A stretch of DNA of 21,553 bases from a virus. The stretch spans positions 1-21,553 of the IMG/VR virus record IMGVR_UViG_3300036767_000297. The stretch is one strand, 5' to 3'. The translations under genes and the position numbers were made by a program. Position 1 is the stretch's first letter; every line of letters begins with the position of its first letter. The notes below the pieces were generated by a model. It was not told where the DNA came from. It saw only the letters and a list, made by a program, of their open reading frames with translations, and searched no databases. Of this stretch, positions 17,808 through 21,553 are shown in pieces.

Positions 17808-19309
17808 TGAGATTTTTTGAATTTAAACAAATTGTAAAAGAAATGGAAGCACGTATCCAACATGCAGAAGATATCATCTTCTGGGAAGGAAGTGCTGGAG
17901 CCAAACGTGCTTTGCAATCTTTAGCTAACATGGCCAAAGGTGGACACAAAGATGTAACAATCAAATGGGATGGATCACCTGCTGTAATATTTGGTCGTGA
18001 TGCAGATGGCAAGTTTGTCTTTACAGACAAGTCAGGCTTTAGTGCAAAAGGATATGATGGTAAGTCACAAAGTGGCGATGACTTACAGGCCATGTTACTT
18101 GGTAGAGGTAAAGGTGGCGAGAAGTCAGACAGTTATAAAGCATTTGCAGGCAATATGAAAGATGTATTTGACGAATTTGAAAAAGCTGTACCTAAAAAAC
18201 ACAAAGGCTATTTCAAAGGAGACATGTTATACTTTAATACTCCTGATACAATAGGTGAAACGCTGTCCTTTAAACCTAATACAGTAACATATACAGTACA
18301 AAAAGATAGTGACATAGGTAAACAAATAGCAAGAAGTAAAACTGGTGTAGTTATTCATAGAGTTGTAGATCAAAACGGTAACGAAGGTCCTTTAGGTCAA
18401 ACACCTCTATTTGAAGGTAAAGAAGTATTAGTATTACCACCAGTGACTGTAGTTGATGCTCCAAACGTAGACATGAGTAGCATTAAAGAAGTAAGTGGAA
18501 TTGTAAGTAACAATGCTAACGAGATTGACAGTTTATTAAACAAAGAAACATTAGCCGCAATGAAGGTTAGTGACTTCTCTCAAATACTTTATACATATAC
18601 TAATAGTAAAGTTGATACAGGATTAGATAAACTAGGTAAAGACTTTGTACAATGGCTATCAGGTAGCAAAGTAAGTAAAAATAAACAAGCAAAAATTATT
18701 GAATATGTAAAAACAAATATTAAGGCTTTTAATGCATTATGGCAAACAGTAAACGGTATCATGAGAGTTAAAGATGATATCATTAATCAATTAGAAAATC
18801 AACCTGCTGATGTTAAAGCATCAATAGGTGGTAAGCCTGGAGGAGAAGGTTATGTATTAGCTAATCCAAAAGGAGATATAAAACTAGTTAATCGTGCAGG
18901 CTTTAGTGCGGCTAACAGAGCAGTAAAACGAGAGGGGACTAATATGAGAGCAAGTGACTTTACAGATACCGACTTTATGCGTAGAGGTATTGATCCAGCA
19001 GACGTTGACGATAACGACGATCCAGGATTTAAACAAGATATGATGTTTAACCAATTAGGCAAAATATTAGATTCACAATCTAATCCAAAGCCGTTGAATA
19101 CCGTTACAACTGATGATGGTAAAAAAATGAAAGTTGATGTAGCACAAGCTAAAACATTACGTATGATGGCAACTACTGATAGAGTTAAGCCAGCTATACG
19201 TTTTGAGTTTACTAAAGACATTCAAAAATCAGCTGGATTAGAACAATTTCTTGCAGTTAAAGATCCAAAAGAGATGATTAATATCTTTGCTGACAAGTAT
19301 ATGAAGTAG
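17807..19309 (+). CDS. DNA/RNA-ligase-like covalent nucleotidyltransferase domain protein, 500 aa
   Basis: A 500-residue protein carrying, in order, motifs of the ligase/capping-enzyme superfamily. VTIKWDGSPAVIFGRD (50-65) has the K-x-D-G nucleotide-accepting Lys53, YFKGDMLYF (135-143) fits motif III, GGEGYVLANPKGD (345-357) fits motif IV (Glu347-Gly348), and DIKLVNR (357-363) fits motif V with Lys359. A block of about 200 residues separates III from IV, far more than in standard ligases, so this would be an unusual member. An alternative is that the match is fold-level only. It starts MRFFEFKQIVKEMEA, similar to capsid-targeting N-termini but with no exact (L/I)-x-E. Overlap with the nucleotidyltransferase gene suggests a joint role in end modification or repair. 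Confidence 0.62.
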   Translation: MRFFEFKQIVKEMEARIQHAEDIIFWEGSAGAKRALQSLANMAKGGHKDVTIKWDGSPAVIFGRDADGKFVFTDKSGFSAKGYDGKSQSGDDLQAMLLGRGKGGEKSDSYKAFAGNMKDVFDEFEKAVPKKHKGYFKGDMLYFNTPDTIGETLSFKPNTVTYTVQKDSDIGKQIARSKTGVVIHRVVDQNGNEGPLGQTPLFEGKEVLVLPPVTVVDAPNVDMSSIKEVSGIVSNNANEIDSLLNKETLAAMKVSDFSQILYTYTNSKVDTGLDKLGKDFVQWLSGSKVSKNKQAKIIEYVKTNIKAFNALWQTVNGIMRVKDDIINQLENQPADVKASIGGKPGGEGYVLANPKGDIKLVNRAGFSAANRAVKREGTNMRASDFTDTDFMRRGIDPADVDDNDDPGFKQDMMFNQLGKILDSQSNPKPLNTVTTDDGKKMKVDVAQAKTLRMMATTDRVKPAIRFEFTKDIQKSAGLEQFLAVKDPKEMINIFADKYMK

Positions 19310-19314
19310 GCGAT

Positions 19315-20193
19315 ATGGAACTCAAATTCTTAGACGAGATATATGAAGCGAGAATGACTCGCAATAGTACTGACCAAAAGAAGTTATCATATACTGACTG
19401 TGGTGAAAGGCTATACTTATCGCTATTGATTCTTGAGTTACTAAGGCAATACCCAGGTTCTTCTAAAGGTATTGCTAATGGGTATGCGAAAAAGACTGTA
19501 GACAATCAAAACTATAAGCACTTTCGTATGCATGGAACTGATTTATATAACTTAATATATTTTGTAGCTGGACCAGAAGAAGCAGTTAATAAATTAAAAG
19601 ATCCAGCGGCCGCATTGGCTTTGAGAAAACGTATATCATTTCCACTCTTAGCATTAAATGGATACCTTCATAAAATAGCTTCCGGTGGTACTGTTGGTAC
19701 TAATTCAGAATTGTTTATGCGTATAGAAAATATGTTACGCATAAACTCCGAGTATAAATCAATTAGACGGTACCTTGTTAATTACGGTACTGCTAGTATA
19801 CGTGACAAAAAGTCAGTAACAACAAAACTATTATTTGCCGCTAGAGCAAAATTAAGAAATAGTGATTTAATTTCATACTTAGAAGAACTATCAACTAACA
19901 GAGACTTAGAAACTTCGATGGTTAAGGATCACGAACCTACAATTAGTATTCCTGACCAAACACCTACATCAAATAAAGACTTAATGTTTTATAGATACAT
20001 TGTAGGTCCACGTAACTTAGTAGGTACTAAAAAGTTTTTAGACATGGCAAAGGCAGGCAAAAGTGTTCCGTCTCCTTTTATTGCTTCTTACTTTCCGGCT
20101 ATTAAATTACTGGATGATATTGTAAAAGCTGGCCCAGGATACATCACAATGCTTAAAGCACTCCAAAAACGAGCATTACAGAGCAAAAAGTAA
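19315..20193 (+). CDS. Conserved phage protein of unknown function, 292 aa
   Basis: A 292-residue helical, basic protein, five bases after the ligase-like gene. The N-terminus MELKFLDEIYEARM has an exact I-Y-E|A site and resembles the start of T4 Alt (MELITELFDE), a head-packed protein. The body is helical with Arg/Lys-rich segments (LRKRISF, IRRYLVNYG, LFAARAKLRNSD). A last stretch reads SYFPAIKLLDDIVKAGPGYITML. No enzyme motif found. Since it is the last gene of the operon and shares the N-terminal pattern, it may be packed and injected like its neighbours, which is inference. Confidence 0.72.
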   Translation: MELKFLDEIYEARMTRNSTDQKKLSYTDCGERLYLSLLILELLRQYPGSSKGIANGYAKKTVDNQNYKHFRMHGTDLYNLIYFVAGPEEAVNKLKDPAAALALRKRISFPLLALNGYLHKIASGGTVGTNSELFMRIENMLRINSEYKSIRRYLVNYGTASIRDKKSVTTKLLFAARAKLRNSDLISYLEELSTNRDLETSMVKDHEPTISIPDQTPTSNKDLMFYRYIVGPRNLVGTKKFLDMAKAGKSVPSPFIASYFPAIKLLDDIVKAGPGYITMLKALQKRALQSKK

Positions 20194-20212
20194 CCAAAAT
20201 TCCCCCAATCGA

Positions 20213-20220
20213 CTAAATAC
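20213..20220 (+). promoter_or_regulatory. Late promoter box for the 20281 gene
   Basis: CTAAATAC, 60 bases before the ATG at 20281, identical to the octamer at 16824-16831. Confidence 0.5.
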
Positions 20221-20280
20221 TATTAACTAACATACAAGAGAAAGTATGTCAGGGTCATTAGAGAAAATAGGAGAAATAAA

Positions 20281-20619
20281 ATGGCTGGAGTAGCAAGAAC
20301 AAACGGATTAGGTCACGCACACGAGACCTTATATTCAACAGCAAACTTAGGTTTTTACGTAATCGACGGTGGCGCATCATTAGCCGCTGAAGGTGGAATT
20401 GGTAAAGCCTTAGAAGCATTAGCACAAGCAATTAACCCAATCGCAATGAACAGCGAAGGAACAGCTGGATTAGTTAACGTAGTAGTTGACGATTCACAAT
20501 GGGACGCGGCGGCACTACAAGTAGCAGTACGTAACTTAGGTACAGCAGTAGGATCTGGAAATTATGATGCCTCAGGTGCAACTGCAACTGCTGGTGGACA
20601 ATTTATAGTATCTGCGTAA
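20281..20619 (+). CDS. Small Ala/Gly-rich protein, probably structural, 112 aa
   Basis: A 112-residue protein without charged clusters, very rich in Ala and Gly: MAGVARTNGLGHAHETLYST, then GGASLAAEGGIGKALEALAQAI and a beta-like end (TAVGSGNYDASGATATAGG, then FIVSA). A strong AGGAG ribosome site, its own late box and the best terminator in the window flank it. It is thus a single-gene unit built for high late expression, as expected for an abundant virion component. I do not recognise the family. Confidence 0.75.
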   Translation: MAGVARTNGLGHAHETLYSTANLGFYVIDGGASLAAEGGIGKALEALAQAINPIAMNSEGTAGLVNVVVDDSQWDAAALQVAVRNLGTAVGSGNYDASGATATAGGQFIVSA

Positions 20620-20652
20620 TTTAATTACACTTTACTATTAAAACAGTACAGA

Positions 20653-20684
20653 AAAGGGTTCAGGTTTTACTGGACCCTTTTTTT
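20653..20684 (+). terminator. Strong rho-independent terminator
   Basis: AAAGGGTTCAG (20653-20663), six-base loop, CTGGACCCTTT (20670-20680): eleven pairs with one G-U, followed by a run of seven T (20678-20684). Confidence 0.92.
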
Positions 20685-20706
20685 GTGACCGCTAAGTATA
20701 CAAGTC

Positions 20707-21129
20707 ATGCAATCATTTGAAATCAAAACATTAATTGATATAACACAAACTGGTCAAACTAAATTTAAAAGTAAGGATCGGATGCTGATTAATCAACAAG
20801 CAAATTGGAATACATTTTTCCAAGTATTAAGTATGCGAGTTAATCCAGAGTTCGGGACCTGGCCAGCAGTAGAGAAATGTAAGGTTGATGATTTAGGGTT
20901 TGGTACTAAGCATAAAGGTCAGCATAATGTTTGGACATTTCGTTTAAGTATTGAACGTGATTATGCACTAAGTGAAGACACCTTAAAGGTTGACTTTGAT
21001 TTAGTCCCCGTTATTAAAGGATTATCAGAAACTATACTAAATAATAATGACGCATTTAGAACAACAGATGTACAGGCACAAAATATAGTATTTAAGTTAG
21101 TAGATAATACTGATGGACCACAAGTATAA
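20707..21129 (+). CDS. Conserved marine phage hypothetical protein, 140 aa
   Basis: A 140-residue soluble protein beginning MQSFEIKTLIDITQTGQTKF, with a helix-strand pattern (NWNTFFQVLSMRVNPEF, NVWTFRLSIERDYAL, VDFDLVPVIKGLSETI). I recall this opening, with an 'F-x-x-x-T-L-V-D-I-T' run, in many cyanophage and other T4-like marine phage genomes, always without function. It begins 23 bases after the terminator; no ribosome site or clear promoter is visible, so it may depend on read-through. A perfect late box overlaps its stop codon. Confidence 0.75.
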   Translation: MQSFEIKTLIDITQTGQTKFKSKDRMLINQQANWNTFFQVLSMRVNPEFGTWPAVEKCKVDDLGFGTKHKGQHNVWTFRLSIERDYALSEDTLKVDFDLVPVIKGLSETILNNNDAFRTTDVQAQNIVFKLVDNTDGPQV

Positions 21130-21132
21130 ATA
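21125..21132 (+). promoter_or_regulatory. Perfect T4-type late promoter box
   Basis: TATAAATA overlapping the TAA stop of the previous gene, 114 bases before the ATG at 21247. A sigma70-like pair (TTGCGT at 21163, TATAAT at 21185-21190, 16-base spacer) also lies in this leader. Confidence 0.6.
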
Positions 21133-21246
21133 CTATTGTGAAAAGTTAAGTTGTTAGATTCTTTGCGTTTCACCAGGCATACATTATAATATAAGGCAAT
21201 TAAAAATAGGCCCCTTCCACGATAATTAACGGAATGGAGAGATATA

Positions 21247-21495
21247 ATGGTGCAACAGAAACGCACTCAACAAGACATTGAAGCAGATAATTTAGAAGCC
21301 CACGTGGCACTATGTCACGAACGCTATGAAACCTTAGAACGTCGATTAACATTAATTGAAACTAAGGTCGAACATATCCATACCGATATACTACATGGTA
21401 ACAAGTCGATGATGAAAGTAATAGTTGGTGCTACAGGCACAATAATTGCAGGCTTACTTTCCACACTAGTTGTCATCCTAATGAATTTTAACTAA
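21247..21495 (+). CDS. XhlA-like small protein: coiled coil plus C-terminal membrane helix
   Basis: An 82-residue protein: a charged helical part with heptad pattern (LEAHVALCHERYETLERRLTLIETKVEHIH), then a hydrophobic helix (IVGATGTIIAGLLSTLVVIL, about 59-78) and a short tail MNFN. This order matches the haemolysin XhlA/holin-accessory type of small phage proteins, some of which aid lysis. AATGGAGAG lies before the ATG. Ribosome site and promoter are both in the 117-base leader. Family placement is tentative since such proteins are short and simple. Confidence 0.68.
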   Translation: MVQQKRTQQDIEADNLEAHVALCHERYETLERRLTLIETKVEHIHTDILHGNKSMMKVIVGATGTIIAGLLSTLVVILMNFN

Positions 21496-21510
21496 TCCTT
21501 TTACTAAACA

Positions 21511-21518
21511 CATAAATA
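21511..21518 (+). promoter_or_regulatory. Possible late promoter box
   Basis: CATAAATA followed by CAC, five bases before the ATG at 21524. Confidence 0.45.
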
Positions 21519-21523
21519 CACGT

Positions 21524-21553
21524 ATGTTGCTACGTGAGATAACTCAATCGCTT
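21524..21553 (+). CDS. Partial gene at the right edge (5' end)
   Basis: The first ten codons, MLLREITQSL, of a rightward gene cut by the window edge. It has the same late-box spacing as 5175 and an L-R-E|I site at residues 3-5, like the other proteins with capsid-targeting-like starts. The identity cannot be judged. Confidence 0.45.
   Translation, partial: MLLREITQSL

Noticed and set aside
1-21553. CRISPR array, insertion sequence or tRNA gene
   Set aside because: No regularly spaced repeats, transposase-like frame or tRNA-type T-loop with matching acceptor stem was seen on either strand.

Overview
The window is a 21.5 kb piece of an AT-rich, gene-dense viral genome. Genes overlap by 1-4 bases or abut, most are small, and there is no sign of plasmid or chromosomal housekeeping. 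The best fit is a T4-like marine myovirus of an alphaproteobacterium, probably of the SAR11 (Pelagibacter) type. Evidence for this is a TalC-type transaldolase, many T4-style late promoter boxes (TATAAATA and the variant CTAAATAC), a GIY-YIG/NUMOD3 homing endonuclease, a phage-type class 3 lipase, and a 5-aminolevulinate synthase, which belongs to the alphaproteobacterial (Shemin) route to heme. No capsid, tail, polymerase or terminase gene falls inside the window, so the family assignment is inferred.

Layout. (1) 1-4048: leftward small genes of unknown function, probably early. They are grouped behind five near-consensus sigma70 promoters with exactly 17-base spacers, and a rightward homing endonuclease gene is lodged between two of these units. 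(2) 4082-7618: a leftward gene with a HemD-like pattern, then a rightward run that starts at a strong promoter (4802-4830). The run holds small basic proteins, an AlgH/UPF0301 protein, a secreted protein and talC. (3) 7605-10986: leftward exported or membrane proteins, including a Thr/Glu-rich 596-residue secreted protein. (4) 11127-12943: leftward operon of a small protein, 5-aminolevulinate synthase and a DUF454 membrane protein. (5) 12960-13521: a 300-base gene-free stretch that reads as a leftward structured RNA with its own promoter and terminator, then a hidden 44-residue basic gene and a perfect-consensus rightward promoter. (6) 13618-15188: rightward PDZ-like exported protein, FmdB zinc ribbon and a PiT-like (phosphate permease-like) membrane protein. 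(7) 15172-16723: leftward SGNH hydrolase and class 3 lipase. (8) 16850-20193: rightward late operon containing a polymerase-beta-type nucleotidyltransferase and a protein with DNA/RNA-ligase-type motifs. (9) 20281-21553: small rightward late genes, one followed by a strong terminator.

The main system-level suggestion is that several late rightward proteins begin with a short N-terminus ending in (L/I)-x-E, like the T4 capsid-targeting sequence cut by the prohead protease. They include the nucleotidyltransferase and, more weakly, the ligase-like protein. If this is right, the window encodes enzymes packed in the head and delivered with the DNA. Other genes look like host-metabolism genes: talC (pentose phosphate), hemA and possibly hemD (tetrapyrrole), and a phosphate-permease-like protein.
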